Position numbers and translations under genes: made by a program. DNA of 64,000 nucleotides from Pleodorina starrii (Eukaryota; Chlorophyta; Chlorophyceae; Chlamydomonadales; Volvocaceae). The notes under the pieces are model-generated. The model saw only the letters and a list, made by a program, of their open reading frames with translations. It made no database searches and had not been told where the DNA came from. The stretch lies in the NCBI GenBank assembly GCA_030267565.1, contig BRXU01000012.1, positions 2,044,501 through 2,108,500 on the forward strand, given 5' to 3'. How positions within the stretch are numbered: the stretch's first letter is position 1; the number at the start of each line of letters is the position of its first letter. Shown in pieces: positions 44,701-56,782 of the stretch.

Positions 44701-47598
44701 GCATTGGGGAGGGGGAGGGGATATGTTGTGGGTGGGAGCAAGCGAGGGCGGGAAGGGGATTGTTTGAGCGCCATGCGAGATTGGCACTGGTTGCAAAGGA
44801 CAACCCCAACAGCACTTCCCTTTCTCTTCCCTTCCCTTCCTTCCCCCTTCGTCCCCCCCTCCCCTCCCTCCCCTCCCCCCTCCCCTCCCCCCTCTCCTCT
44901 CCTCTGCTCCCCACCGCATGTTCGCCGCCGCCTTCCCGAAGGTGGTGTTCTTCAACGTGGGTTGCTCCCCCCGGGCCTTACGCAGCTGCTCCTCCATCGC
45001 CGCCAGCTCCTCCTGCAGGGCAGCCTCTCGCCGCATGTAGCTCTCCTGACGCCGCTCGTTGTCGGCGGCAAGCTCGCGGACACGATCCTGGACCGACCGG
45101 TCAGCAGGCAGCAGGCAGCAGGCAGCGGGGGGAGGGGGGTGGAGGGAGGGAGGGAGGGAGGATGAGGGTTTCGAAGGCCGGTTCGGGCAGGGGTCCATGA
45201 GCGCATGAGCGCCTCATGATGTGTGCACTCCTCCCCTCAAGCCTTCCTTGCTGGCACCGCCGACAGCGATATACCGTATACCCCGACACGCGAGAAGCTG
45301 CCGTACCAACCCTGAGCGGCGATACAAGACCAAGGTGTGCCCCCGCCCCCCGCCCCCATAGTAACCCCCTTCCCTCCCCTCCCCTCCCCTCCCCTCCCTG
45401 GCCCCCTCCCCCCCCTCCCCTCCCCTCCCTGGCCCCCTCCCCCCCCCCCCCTCCCCTCCCCTCCCCTCCCCGCCCCTCCCCTCCCGTCCCCTCCCCTCCC
45501 CTCCCCTTCCCTCCCCTCCCCTCCCCTCCCCTCCCCTCCCCTTCCCTTCCCTTCCCTTCCCTTCCCTCCCCTCCCCTCCCCTCCCCCCCCCTCCCCCCCC
45601 CTCCCCTCCCCTCCCCTCCCCTCCCCTCCCCTCCCCTCCCCTCCCCTCCCCTCCCCTCCCCTCCCCTCCCCTCCCCTCCCCTCCCCTCCCCTCCCCTCCC
45701 CTCCCCTCCCCTCCCCTCCCCTTCCCTCCCCTCCACTCCCCTCCCCTCCCCTCCCCTCCACTCCCCTCCCCTCCACTCCACTCCCCTCCCCTTCCCTCCC
45801 CTCCCCTCCCCTCCCCTCCCCCCCCACCTCCAGCTCCGCCACCGTGTCCTCCAGCTGGTTCTGTCGGGAGATGGCGGCCGCGTAGTCGGGGGAGTCACGG
45901 AACACGGAGACGCGGGAGGGGCGGGAGGGGCGCCGGGAGGGGGGGCTGCGGGAGGGGCGAGGGGCGGGAGGGGCGGGAGGGGTGGAGAGTGAGCACGAAT
46001 TCGACGGGCGAATCCGAAGCCCTCCCCCCCAGAAGGGAGTCTGGATCTGAGTTGCCCATGAATCAAGACAGGTGCACACGCCCCTGCACAACCGCTCGGG
46101 GCTGGAGGGTCGACAATGGCCCCCCCACACACACACACACACGAGGCCCCCCACGGGCCCCTCCCCGCCGCCGCGTCGCAAGACCCACGTCCCGGCTCCC
46201 CTGTACATGTACACGCGCTGGCCACCGAGCCGCCCTCCCTTCGCTCTGCCCCCGTCACCCGTAACCGCCACGCACGCAAACACACAGCACACGCCCCCAC
46301 TTCCGCCCCCGTGGCACCCCTCTGCTGAGTTTGCTGCACCGCCCAATACACGCACACGCACACGGCCCCGCTCGCTCTCCACCCAAACCCGCACCCCCCC
46401 CCAGTGCCCCCCCCACCGCCCCACCTCTTCGCGCCGCTATTCGTGCCGCGCAATTCGTCCCCCGACACGTCCGTTGCCGCCCCGCTTGCGTTGGACACGC
46501 GGCGGGAGGAGAGTCGCGACACCAGCGACGCCAACGTCCCCCCCGCCAGGGAGGCGGAGATGGGCCGCTCCATGCCCCCGCCCCCGCCCTTGTCTGCTGC
46601 TCCCCCTCCGCCTCCTCCGCCTCCTCCTCCGGCTCCATTCGCCACCGCGGTGCTGACTGAGTGCACGGAGTGGATGTTGGAGGTGACGGAACGCAGCATC
46701 CGCCGGCCCGGGCTGGTGGAGCCTGTGTGTGTGGGGGGGGGGGTTGGGGAGGGAGGGGGGAGGCACAGAGGGGAAGGGAGGACGGGGGGTAAAAGAAAAC
46801 GGCCCGGGAGGCCCGGGGTGAGGCGAGGAAAGGGGAGATGGGGGGTGAGAGGGATCAACGTGAGGGTGGAGCTCCACGGGGGGGGGGGGGAGGGGGGTCC
46901 TACAAGACATACGAACCGAAGTGATGCAACCCACGAGGGTGGGTGGGTGGGTGGGTGGGTGTGGGGAGCCCTTCCGAGTATCGCTGTGATTGCCTGAGAG
47001 CCCTCAGCCTCCCTTGCCCCCGTCCGCACCTCACTCATCCCGTCCCCCTCCCCCCCTCCCCTCCGCGCCACCCATGTCCCAGCGCCCCCCCTTCTTTCCC
47101 CCCCCCCGCACGTGCCCATCCCTCGGCGCCCCCGACCGAGTCCGGGGCAGTGCAGCCCAGCCCAGCCCAGCCCAGTGCAGCCCAGGGCAGCCCAGTGACA
47201 CACCTTGCGGTGCCAGCAGTGTGCTCGGTCCCCCGGGCGGCAGCAGCAGCGAGCCGCTGCCCACGAGGCTCTTGGAGGCGCTGCGCACGAACTGGGCGTG
47301 ACGGTCGCCCTTGGAGGCCAGCTCCAGGTCAGCGCGCAGCTGGGCAGCCTGAGGGTGTGTGGGGGTGTGGGTGGGTGGGTGGGTGGGGGTGGGTGCAAGG
47401 GATGGGTTGGGGGTGGGTTGAGGTGGGGGAGCGGTTGTGGCGGAGTATGGATGACGCATCCACGCAACGGACGCAACGAGGTCCGGCGCAAACCCCCTGT
47501 GGAGTACCCCGTAAGTAGAGGTACCGGCTTGCCTTCTCTTGCATCCGAGTGATGGGCTGGTAGCTGGAGACGGGCGTCCCAAGCACTGAGTCGGACAT
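41716..47598 (-). CDS. Large coiled-coil protein, function unknown
   Basis: Exons in transcript order: 47598-47533, 47348-47204, 46722-46425, 45945-45828, 45087-44915, 44554-44323, 44083-43543, 43189-42683, 41987-41716. They join in phase to 783 residues. Residues 1-195 are Ser/Gly-rich with short basic patches. Coiled coil runs from about 195 to 420 ([80 protein letters not shown]) and again at about 475-525 ([20 protein letters not shown]). A Gly/Ser insert separates them. The last third is Ala/Pro/Gly-rich with a helical segment ending [19 protein letters not shown] and a poly-Gly C-terminus. The first intron has a GC-AG boundary. The coiled-coil pattern recalls ciliary and basal-body proteins, but I could not tie it to a named family. 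Confidence 0.85.
42378..42421. repeat. (CCACG)n pentanucleotide repeat
   Basis: About eight CCACG/CCGCG units in the last intron (41988-42682) of the coiled-coil gene. A CCCTTC repeat at about 42487-42525 follows in the same intron. Confidence 0.8.
45368..45825. repeat. (CCCCT)n pentanucleotide array, about 450 bp
   Basis: Nearly continuous CCCCT units with CCCTT, CCACT and CCCCC variants. The array fills most of coiled-coil gene intron 45088-45827 and begins directly at the donor side. The transcript reads GGGGA repeats. Long Pro/Ser/Leu and Gly/Glu/Arg open frames across it are repeat artefacts. Confidence 0.95.
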
Positions 47599-48594
47599 GT
47601 TTTTTCGATGTTTGCTCCTGCTCCTGAAGCTGATATATGGTATTCTATGCGCCTCGCGGCAGCTCCCCAGAGCACAGTCTTGTCCAGCTTTGGCAGTTGA
47701 CGCGCGGACCCGCCGGCCTTCAAGCCCCTGGCCCGATTCACGCACACTTAGACTTAAGCAAAGTTTTCTAATGTATTATAATGCTAATAACAGCGAAGGC
47801 AAGTATTGCAAAACTATCGACGGTCCGCAGAGCCCCGATGGTCGGGTGTATTGGAACACAACTAAAGCAGTTCAACCACAGCTCAATGTCATTTGTGCTT
47901 GGTCATAAGCACTGGGTTGCCTGAAGCAATCCCTGTACCGAGCCTGCTGTCATGTCGGAGTGCCAAGCTTCGACGCAGTGATGCTGCTTTCTACAACTAC
48001 AAATTTCACAGCTGAAGGTCTTAGGGCAAGCAGTTGGAATATTGAGGCTACGTAAGGACTCAGTGTCGTACCGTTGTATGTGTGTGGCCTGGTCTATCTA
48101 TTTGCAAAGCAATCAAGCCTCGGCGCCAATTGCATCGCCACGAGGTTCTATGAACACTTAGTTCCAGGAGGATATCCCTTACACGCATCGACGCACCCAC
48201 AATCGTTCGTGCGTTTGCGTCTCGCCCAAGTTCCGTTGCAGGAAGTTCAGTTACAACTGACGTTACAGCCCGCCGCCAGCTCGATCAATGTCATGAGCCC
48301 CGGAAGCCCATCCAAAACCTCGTTAAAAACCTAACAGGGCTGTGCGGCCCCGCACAGGCATCGGCCGTGCCGCTGGTTACCCACCGTTCTCCAACTAACA
48401 GTGCCGACACAGCAGCACGCACACCTCCGCCGTCGGCAAGCAGTGGACGAAGCCATACATAACCACTCGCCCTCAATAACTCGAAGACGTTGCTGCTGCC
48501 TCCGTCGGCCGTAACGTTTACCCTCGTGCAACACTGACCCCGTCAGGCCCCGTCGTGCGACCGGCCGCGCCAAGTGACGCAGTCCTGTGCCGCC
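47599..48594. other. Intergenic region between coiled-coil and PAP2 phosphatase genes
   Basis: The part next to 47599 is lower in GC and is the likely promoter of the coiled-coil gene. The right part is the PAP2 gene's 3' UTR with TGTAA signals on the minus strand. No coding region is seen. Confidence 0.5.
48251..48267 (-). terminator. TGTAA polyadenylation signals (two) of the PAP2 phosphatase gene
   Basis: TTACA at 48251-48255 and 48263-48267 read TGTAA on the minus strand, about 330-345 bases after the PAP2 gene's stop codon. Confidence 0.5.
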
Positions 48595-49302
48595 TTACTG
48601 CGACTTCTTCCCGCATTCGCGATACCATGCCGCCTCATGCTTCAGAGAATCCGATACCCTCCACACGGATTTGAGATGCAGCAAGGTACCCAGGTGGGTG
48701 CGGGGGACGGCGTCCCATCCACGCCATCCCAGCAACCCGAAGCAGGCCGTCCCAACAGCCGCCCCCAACAATGCGCCAGCCGCCACCTGGTCGGGCGAGT
48801 GATAGCCCAAGTACACCCGAGATGCTGCCGTCAGGGCAGTGGCTACAGCCAGTGCCAGCACTTCGCACGCTTCGACCAGCCGCGTGCCGAGGCTCTTGCC
48901 GCCCCACCCTCGCAAGCACAGCAGCAGATGCAATGCGAAGGCAAACGCAATGCATTGCGTGTGAGAGCTCGGCATTCCGAAGGAGTCACACAGATCAAGC
49001 TTGGCGCAGGTGGCCGTCGGCCGCGGGTGCCGGAGGCCGTGCTTGAGTCCCCGCGCGATGCCCTCGTTCACCACGAAGGCTGCAACGATGACGCCTTCTT
49101 GTACCTCCCTGCAGGCATCGGGATAGCATTTTCATTATCCCTGCAGCATGTCCTGTGCAATATATTGACCCAACCTGCGCGAGTAGAAACGGGAGGCGTG
49201 GTGAAGGATGAGAACGTAGGGTATGAGCGCCGCGTAGGCCAAGACTTTGCCAATCTTGTCGCCTTCATCATAGTAAACACAGCTAAAGTCGGTGAAAGCC
49301 AT
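48595..49302 (-). CDS. PAP2-family lipid phosphatase, dolichyldiphosphatase-like
   Basis: Probable hydrolase of a lipid (di)phosphate, most likely dolichyl diphosphate recycling for N-glycosylation at the ER. Two exons, 49302-49175 and 49108-48595, join in phase (AG|G, Arg43) to 213 residues, matching the family size. The three PAP2 motifs are complete: LKHGLRHPRP (Lys65 to Pro73), GMPSSH (His92) and SRVYLGYH (Arg140, His146). In the third motif the position four after His146 is Gln rather than the usual Asp, as in dolichyldiphosphatases; the motif-2 context FGMPSSHTQ also fits that branch. Several hydrophobic helices flank the motifs (VLAYAALIPYVLIL, CIAFAFALHLLLCL, LALAVATALTAA, GALLGAAVGTACFGLL). 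Plant plastid lipid phosphate phosphatases share these motifs, and no clear transit peptide is seen. The start is the ATG at 49302-49300. Confidence 0.9.
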
Positions 49303-51428
49303 CGTATCGCTGTGCTGTCTTTGGCGCCGAATGCTGAAGCCGGCTAGCGCGAGTGCTGAGCTTGACGAGTGATTTGCTTAAATGCGCGGATGCGGTTAGG
49401 CAATGCATGAATAAAAGTAGGCAGGATGAAACCGTCTGCCAAATGAACTTATGATTACCGGTAAGTTGTCTGGTGCGCAACGGAAGGTACGGGCTAACCG
49501 AACGTCCCGCCCCGTGAGCCGTGACCCGTCGCTCAGAAAGTTAGCGTGCTGGGCTTTTTACAGGGGCTTCATAGCTTGCTGTTGTGCTGGGTACCAGGGT
49601 TTGTCGTTTCCGGTCATGCTGTGTGGAACCTTCGCATCCGCGTGCTGCTTAGAACTTGCTCGTTTCCTCAACAATCTGGGCAGGTCGGCTACTGTGCTCC
49701 TGCCAAACAGGAGCGTCTTGACAAGGCGTCTTCAACGTCCTTAGCATGCCGCAAGCCGCGGCACACCCTCCCCTCGCACATACAGTTCAATGCATTACAT
49801 ACCTGACACGCGTCGGAGACTGCACGGATTCGACCAACAGACCCGTGGCATGCTCGCGTGTCGGGGCACCTGCACCTGCCGCCCTCCCTTCCTACTCCCC
49901 GCGTCACAACCTGCGCGTTCCTTGCTACGTATACCTCCCTCCCTTACCGCCTTACGTAATGCCTCGTAACCTCTCAACCTCTACCCCTCTTGTACGCTGG
50001 GAAACACACACGAGACGCACACACACGCACTGGGCACTGCTGCTACGTTCTTCTCGGAAAGACGGCGGCGCCGCCAGGCCCAGATTCCAGGCATACGATA
50101 CTTTCCCGCCCACCCCCTCACGGTCCCACCCTATCTGTCCCGAGCGCGTGGCCCTTGTGCGCCACCCAGCCCCCCAAAGCCCAAGCCCAAGCTGGCCGCC
50201 ATCAATCTCAACGACCAAAGCAACAACCTTCCCCCCGTCCCCCCTGTCCCCACCCCTCCCCCCGTTGTTCTCCGCCCCCCGGGTTCCAACCCATATCCGG
50301 CCTTCCGCCGGCAAGGGCCGGAAACGCGCTACCGGTCAGCGGTGACCGATTATTGGCTTTGGGAGGACTCCCATGGGTCCGCCCTAACCTCGGCCCTCAC
50401 TGATCGCCTGTCAGCCTCCTGGACACTGCCTCGTGCTTGGCCTGGAAAGAGTACGGACAAAAGCCTGGGTGGGATTGGTCCAGGCAAACCCGCGGAGACG
50501 AACGGACGGACGGGGCCCTCCCAGTCCCTCGCCTCCGCCACCTCCGTGACCGACTTGGTCCTCCCCCCGAAGCTCTGTTCCCAGGGGGGATGCGCCGCCG
50601 CGCCCTCCTTCCCGACCCTCGCAACACAAAGCGCGCTGTCATGACCCACGATGACGCACGCCAGAATAAGGCCCGCCTGGCCTGCTAGCCTGCTGACCGC
50701 CTTCCGCCGTCGTTTCGCCTCGCCCCCCATCGTGCCGCCATAACGTGTTGTTGCCCGGGCCCGCAGCCAGAGGCCAGCAGTCACCTCTGGGCGGGCGCGC
50801 CCGGGCCCCTGGAGACGAGGAATGAAATGCGCCCTACAATGGCGTATAGAGCCTCAAGCGACCATAGGCCTAAATCGACTGCTCAACTTGCCCATGCGCC
50901 CTCCTAAATGACACAGGTACAAGGGCATGATGGAATCTTGAGCGCTCTCGGCTACACAGGTCGGTCAGCCGAACGGCGAGGTTTGTTGCCATGGCGCCGC
51001 AAAGACGGCATCACGACCGGATGGAGGGCGAAGGGGAGGGAATAACCTGCAGCTAAAGCCCGGCCGTTCACCGTCGAGCAAGTAACTGCACCCTCGCCCA
51101 TCCCCCCTCCGCAACGCGCCCTCTGTCGCCGGCCGCTACCCCATCACATCCCAGCCGCTCCCCGCCTGCCAAGCATCAGGGCTTCAGGACGGCTTTGCGG
51201 CGGCACCCCGCTTCCGCTTTCGCTTCCGCTTCCGCGCGCTTCGACCACACCCCACGCTGCCTCCTGCCAGCCACCACCGGCGTCAGCGCCCTAGGCACGA
51301 GGCCCCCGGTGGTCAGCCCGAGCAGCACCCCATACAACCCCTGGTCAATCAGCGCTCCGAAACCCAGCCGCCAACCGCCTGCTCCTTCTGCCCCCCCGCC
51401 CGCCCGCCCCCCGACCGGCCCCCAGTCA
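49303..51428. other. Intergenic region between PAP2 and OPR genes
   Basis: Two kilobases: the promoter of the PAP2 gene at the left and the 3' UTR of the OPR gene at the right. The open frames in 49746-50784 give Pro/Ser/Arg-rich translations without features and are not supported as genes. Confidence 0.5.
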
Positions 51429-54400
51429 TCACCACTCGCCCTCGACGCACGCCGCGTCCGCCGCCGCCGGCGCCTCCCCGTCCGCGCCGTCGTAACTGCT
51501 CTGCACCGCGCGCCGGCGCTCTCGCTGCCGCACCTCCACCACCCGCCTCACCAGCTCCTCCCGCAGCGGCACCTCCAGCGCCTCGCACGCCCACGCCAGC
51601 CGCATCACGCACGGCTCCTTGTACCGCCCGCCCGCCGCCGCCGCCTGCCGCTGCAGCGCCTCGAACAGCTCCCGCTGCTTGTGACCCAGCTTGGCGTAAG
51701 ACCAGGCCACCACGGACGCATCCCACGGGCGCAGCGCCGCCAGCCGGCCGCCGCGCAGCAGCAGCGCCGCCGCCGCCTCTAGAAGCTCCGGGCAGCGGTG
51801 GCCGTGGGCTGCCACCGCCCACAGCGCCAGCGCCAGCTCATGGGGCGTCGTGTGGCGCAGCACGGGCTGTAGCTCCTGAGCCAGCAGCCGGAAGAGCGAC
51901 TGGTTGTACAAATTGCACCGGGCGTAAGACCAAAGCAGCTTGGAGACGCTCTTGGCGTGGTCGAGCGGGCTGGGATCCGCGGCGGCGGCGGCGGCGGAGG
52001 CGCCGCCGCAGCCGTTATCGGCGTCGTCGGCGCTGGAGAGCGCGGCAGCGGCGCGCTGCGGCAGCGGGGCCGCGGCGGCGGCCGCGGCGGCGGCGGCGCA
52101 GCGCGGCGAGGCGGCTCCGTCGCTGCAGGCGTCGCGCGGTGGTGGTCGGCGCGGCTGCAGGGGTACGCCCGCCGCGTCTTCCGCGGGGTGCTGGGGGTGG
52201 TGCGGGAGGGGCAGGCGTCGCAACCGAAGCCGCGCCTCAGGCGACGAAGGCGACGGCGTCAGCGTCGGCTCGGCGGCGGCGGTTGGGAGCCCCGGCAGCA
52301 CGCCTCCGCCTCCGCCCCCGCCGCCCCCACCGGCGTCGTCACTACTGGCTTCGCTGTCGTCGGACGGCAACGCCAGTGAGGCAGCGCTCACGGGCCGGAT
52401 GTCCCCGTGCGAATCTGCTGCCGCTGCGGTCTGCAGCTGCTGCTGCTGCCCCTGCTGCTGCTCCTGCCCCTGCCCGTGCCACCCGGGCCCCCGACGCCAC
52501 GTCGCCGCTGTCGTCCCCTCCGACAGCTCAACGCCCACCACCGCCGCCTGCTGGCTCACGGACGCAACCTCCGCCAAAACCACCGGCTCCACCGCCTGTG
52601 CAGCTTGCCGCTGCCTCCATAGCCGCTGCTGCTGCCACCGCTGCTGCTGCTGCTGCCGCTCCGGTTCCCCGACCTCCTCCTCCGCCGCCGCCTCCTCCGA
52701 CGATAACAACCGCTCAAGCAACTGCTGCCCAGGCTCCTGCTCATACTGCCGCTGTGACGAGTGCTTTGGCTGCTGCAGGTTCAGCGCGCCGCCGCCGGCG
52801 CCGGCGGCGCCGGCAGTGGTCGCCGCCGCCGCCGCCACCCTGCGCTGTCGTCGCATCCGCACTCTCTCCACCATGACCCTCGCCGCCGCCACCAGCAGCT
52901 GCCTGTCCGCGCACTTGAGCATCGCCAGCGCCGCCACCAGGTTGGATATCTCCATGTCGCTGAACTGGCGCAGGCGGGGCTTGGCGGCGCGGCACAGCGC
53001 AGTGGTGAGCGGCCCGTGGTAGTGCTTGGCGCGGGCAAAGGACCACAGCAGCGTGCTGATGCCCTGCGGGGGGAAGGACGTGCGAGGAGGAGGCAAGGGG
53101 AGGGAGGGAGGAGCGGAGGCGGGCGCGGCAGCGGGGGTTAGGACGGGAGCGCAAGGAGGAGGCGAGGCAAGGCGGCGGGAAGGCAGAGAGCGGTCTGGGA
53201 GGAAATGGTGAGTACTGTATCGGTACCTAGTTCGCAGCGTCGGCAAGGAGGCGCCAGGCGAGGGCACTTCCCATTTGGCCCTAGGGCTTGGTTGGCGGCT
53301 CCTGACGCAGGGCCCGGGTGCACGGCCCGGACGCATCGCCCAGATACATCCTGTGCGCGCCGCCTTTCATCAAAGATCAGCGTTGTTTGAGCCTTGTACC
53401 GGCAAAGGGTGCGGAGCGTCTGGCCACCTGTACTTCGTACCTCGCGGCTGCTCCAAGGCCTCTTCCCATTGTCATTCTCTTGGTGACAATGGGATGTCAA
53501 TGGCCGGCCCCGCGTCTTTGGCACTGATCCGCGTTAACAGCTAATCCCTCGAAGCGGAAGCTCGGGGCGCTTCTCCTCTGGCCGAGTTAATCAGCCCCGA
53601 CATGGCCCACAAACCCCCGAACCAACGGCGTGTCGTGCATTCCCTCTCCTTCACAGCCACCTCGCGGACCTCCAGTCCCGCCAGACGCCTGGGCCGCATC
53701 CACCCACCCACCCAGGAACACTTAAATTTCCCCGCGCTGGCACGCCCTGCCCCTCATTCAATGCCCATCCAACCCCAGCTGCTCTGACTCGCTCGCTTGA
53801 AGCACTGGCGCCACCCCCCTGGTCCTCTGCCTCCTCCCTCCTTCCAGCACTCCATTGCCCAATTGGACCGTCCTACGTTTCCCGCTCTCTCTCGCCCTTG
53901 CCCCGGCCCGCCCCGCCTTGGCGCCATGCAGCCCTCCAGGCGCCCGCCCCGCCCCGCCCCGACACGAACCCCCATACCCCCACATACGGCCCACCCACCT
54001 GCGGACAGAGCTCCCCCACGCGCGCGACGGCAGCGTTCGCCAGCCCGTTGAGCAGTATGGGGTTGCAGTAGCGCGCGATGCGCACCGCCTCCGCCATCGC
54101 CACTGCCATCACGCAAAGCTCCTGAGGCCCCAGCGACCCAGTGCCCAGCCGCGCCATCACCTGCTGAGCCAACACGTCCATGTGCGGGCTCACCACGTGC
54201 CGCAGCGCCACCGCCGCGTGAACCAGCTGTGCCAGGCCGCACGGCGCCATGGCCTCAAGCCGCGGCGCGGCGCATGCGGCGTCAAACAGCGGCTCGAGCG
54301 CGCCGTAGGGCACGAACAGGCCGGCGTTTCGCAGCTCGCCCGCCGCCCACAGCGCGTTGCAGAGCTCCTGGTCCGACATGCGGCCCGCGGCGCGCGCGGC

Positions 54401-56782
54401 GGCGGCGAGCAGCGCCGGCAGGGCTGCGGGCGGCAGCGGGCAGGGCTGCAGGCGCGCGCAGGCCCACAGCGAGTTGGAGGCGCCCTGGGGCGTCAGGTCC
54501 GGCCGCCGCGACAGCTCCGAGACCAACGCCTGGACGGCGGCCTCCAACAGACCGCCTCCGCCGGCGGCAGCGCCACCGTCGGTGCATGGGCCTCCGCTGC
54601 TAGGGTTGCTGCTGCTTGAGCTGCTGGAGACGCCGTAAGCCCCGGGTCCCTGCGCCGCCGCCGGTCCCGCCACCGCCGAAGTTCGAAGCCCCGGTTCCCC
54701 CCCAGGCCCCACGCCCTCACTGCCGCTGGACCCCAACCCCAAGCCCAACGCGCCCGGCGAGGAGCCTCGCTGCAGACCGCTGCCGCCGCCACCGCCGTCC
54801 ACAAACCCAGTCCCCGCAACGCCAACACCAAACCTCCCATCGGCCGCCGCCCCATCCCACCGCCCCGGCTCCTGCTGCTGCTGCCGCTGCATGCTTTCCG
54901 CCGCCAGCGACCGCGGCGGCGGCAGCACCGCAAACGCCCACAGCGTGTTAACGAGCTCCTGCGTCGCAGCCGTACGCAGCCCCGGACCCGCCCCTCCCGC
55001 CCCCGGCCCTGCCCCAGGACCGCCCGGTCCTCCCTGCTGCTGCTGCTGCTCCGCCGCCAGCACCACCAGCCTCGCCAGGTGCGCCATCAGCCGCGGGTGG
55101 CTGTGCTGCAGCTTGGCGCACGCCCAGGCCGCGTTGGCCACGTCCTGGCTGCTGACCTCTCCCGGCGGCAGCGCCATGAGCGCCGCCGCCGCGCCGTCAA
55201 ACAGCTCCTCGCAGTGGCACTGCGCCGTCGCGCAGGACCACAGCAGGTTGGACAGGCCCGAGGCGTTGAAGGAGCGCAGGCGCGGCAGCGCCGCCTGCAC
55301 CGCCGCCGAGATCATGCTGCGGTCCTGCGCCGCCGCAGCCACCGCCCAGGCCATATTGTGCAACTCCTGCGGTTTGAACTCGTGCAGACGCCGCTTGCCG
55401 GCCGCGATGAGCGCGCCCCACAGCGCGACCTCCCGGTAGCCCAGCTTGGCCAGCCCCAGCGCCAGGTTGGACAGCTCCTGTGGCGGCGCGGCGGCGAGCT
55501 TGGCGGCGCCGTGTGCCTGCAGCTGTACCGCCGCCGCGGAAAGGAGCTCCGGGTGGTTCCGGGCTCCCATGCAGCCGAGCGCCCAGACCACGTTGGCGTA
55601 CTGCCGCGCAGAATAGTGGGGCAGCTGGCACAGGAAGGCCGATACGAGGTCGGCGAGGAGGGGCGAGGTGGAGGTGGAGGCGGCGCGGATGCGGTCCGGC
55701 GGGTGGTGGTGCGGTGCTTGTGACAGGGGCCCGGCGGGACCGCCGGGACCGCCGCCATCGGGACCGTCGTGGCTGTCGACGCTGGGCTTTTGCGCGCTCC
55801 TGCTGTCCTGGCTACCGTCGCCGGCGCTGCTTTCGCTGACTTTTCTACTGCTACTGGTACTGCTGCTGCTGCTGTCGCTAACATTGCTGCCGCCGCCGTT
55901 GCTGCTGCTAGCCTGCGCTATTTCCGGATCCCCGCCCGACAAAGACGAACCGCCTCCTGTCCCCGGCCGCCCGTCAAACTCCGCCGCCGCTGTTTGCCGT
56001 TGACCGTCCTGAGGTGGCGGCAGCCGCCCGTGCCGCGCCCGCTGCCGGCCGCCCTCCGCCGCCGTCAGCTTTGCGAGTTTCACGATGGCCGCAGCTATGT
56101 GTATGGGGTTGAGCTGCGCCCGGTACTGCTGCACGACGGCCTGGAGCTCGGATGTAGACCGCGTGTGCGTGATCCGCCGCGTCAGCGCGGCTGCGTCGCG
56201 GCTGTTTAATGCGTGCGAGCCGTGCCATCTGCCGTTGCCGGCAGAGCCGTCGGCGGCCCGGGCGCTGGCGCTGGTGCTGGGCGGGCAGTCGCAGCTGCTC
56301 TCCCCGCCTTCGCCTGCCGCGGGCCGCTCCTGGAACTCCAAGGCTGGCAGGTCGACGCCGTCGCTACTCGAGGTAGCAGGCTCGTGGAGCGACAGCGCAT
56401 GCTGTATGCTCGGAGGCCGCAGGTGCTGCGAGGAGGGTTACGGGAAGGGGGCGGGGTGCGGGAAGGTGAGGTGCCGGTATGGGTAGGCGGGCAGCGGTGC
56501 AACCCGGCGGATCCGGGGGCCGCGCTCGCGCACCTGGATTGATACCTGCAGACCGAAGCCACCTCGCGACTCATCCACATGGGAGCTGGGAGGATCCGCG
56601 GCGACGCGGCCGTCGTGCAGCTGGGACTTGACGGCCTGTGCGTGCAGGGCACCGTGAGCGGGTATCGCGCCTGGAAGCGCTAAGCTTTGCGCTCGGCAGG
56701 ATCCTACCCGTCGGATAATTAGACGGCTTGTCGAGCAGCAGCGCGGGCCGCGACAGGGACGAGGGCCCCGAGTCCTCCACAT
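51429..56782 (-). CDS. Octotricopeptide-repeat (OPR) protein, probable organelle RNA factor
   Basis: Exons in transcript order: 56782-56534, 56425-53999, 53063-51429. They join in phase 0 to 1436 residues. OPR proteins of green algae bind chloroplast (or mitochondrial) transcripts and control their stability or translation. The degenerate 38-residue helical repeats are clear: PPQELSNLALGLAKLG, KPQELHNMAWAVAAAAQ, NASGLSNLLWSCATAQ, SSQDVANAAWACAKLQ, ATQELVNTLWAFAVL, TPQGASNSLWACARLQ, SDQELCNALWAAGEL in exon 2; GISTLLWSFARAKH, SVSKLLWSYARCN, TPHELALALWAVAAHG, DASVVAWSYAKLGH in exon 3. Long Gly, Gln and Ser-rich linkers separate the blocks. The first exon (Met-Trp-Arg-Thr-Arg-Gly start at 56782) is Arg/Ser-rich and acid-poor, like an organelle targeting peptide. 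No RAP domain is seen at the C-terminus, which ends Glu-Gly-Glu-Trp. The target RNA cannot be inferred. Confidence 0.9.

Noticed and set aside
45101..47491. 796-codon open frame on the minus strand
   Set aside because: It runs through several introns and the GGGGA array; its Gly/Glu/Arg repeats come from the pentanucleotide. The real exons lie in short blocks in phase with each other.
47520..47530. GT donor CG|GTACCT as the end of coiled-coil exon 1
   Set aside because: It leaves phase 2, which does not match the phase-0 second exon; the AAG|GCAAGC donor keeps the frame.
51957..53022. Long Ala/Ser/Cys-rich + strand frames opposite the OPR exon
   Set aside because: They are antisense shadows of GCN-rich codons; the minus strand carries the OPR repeats and matching splice sites.
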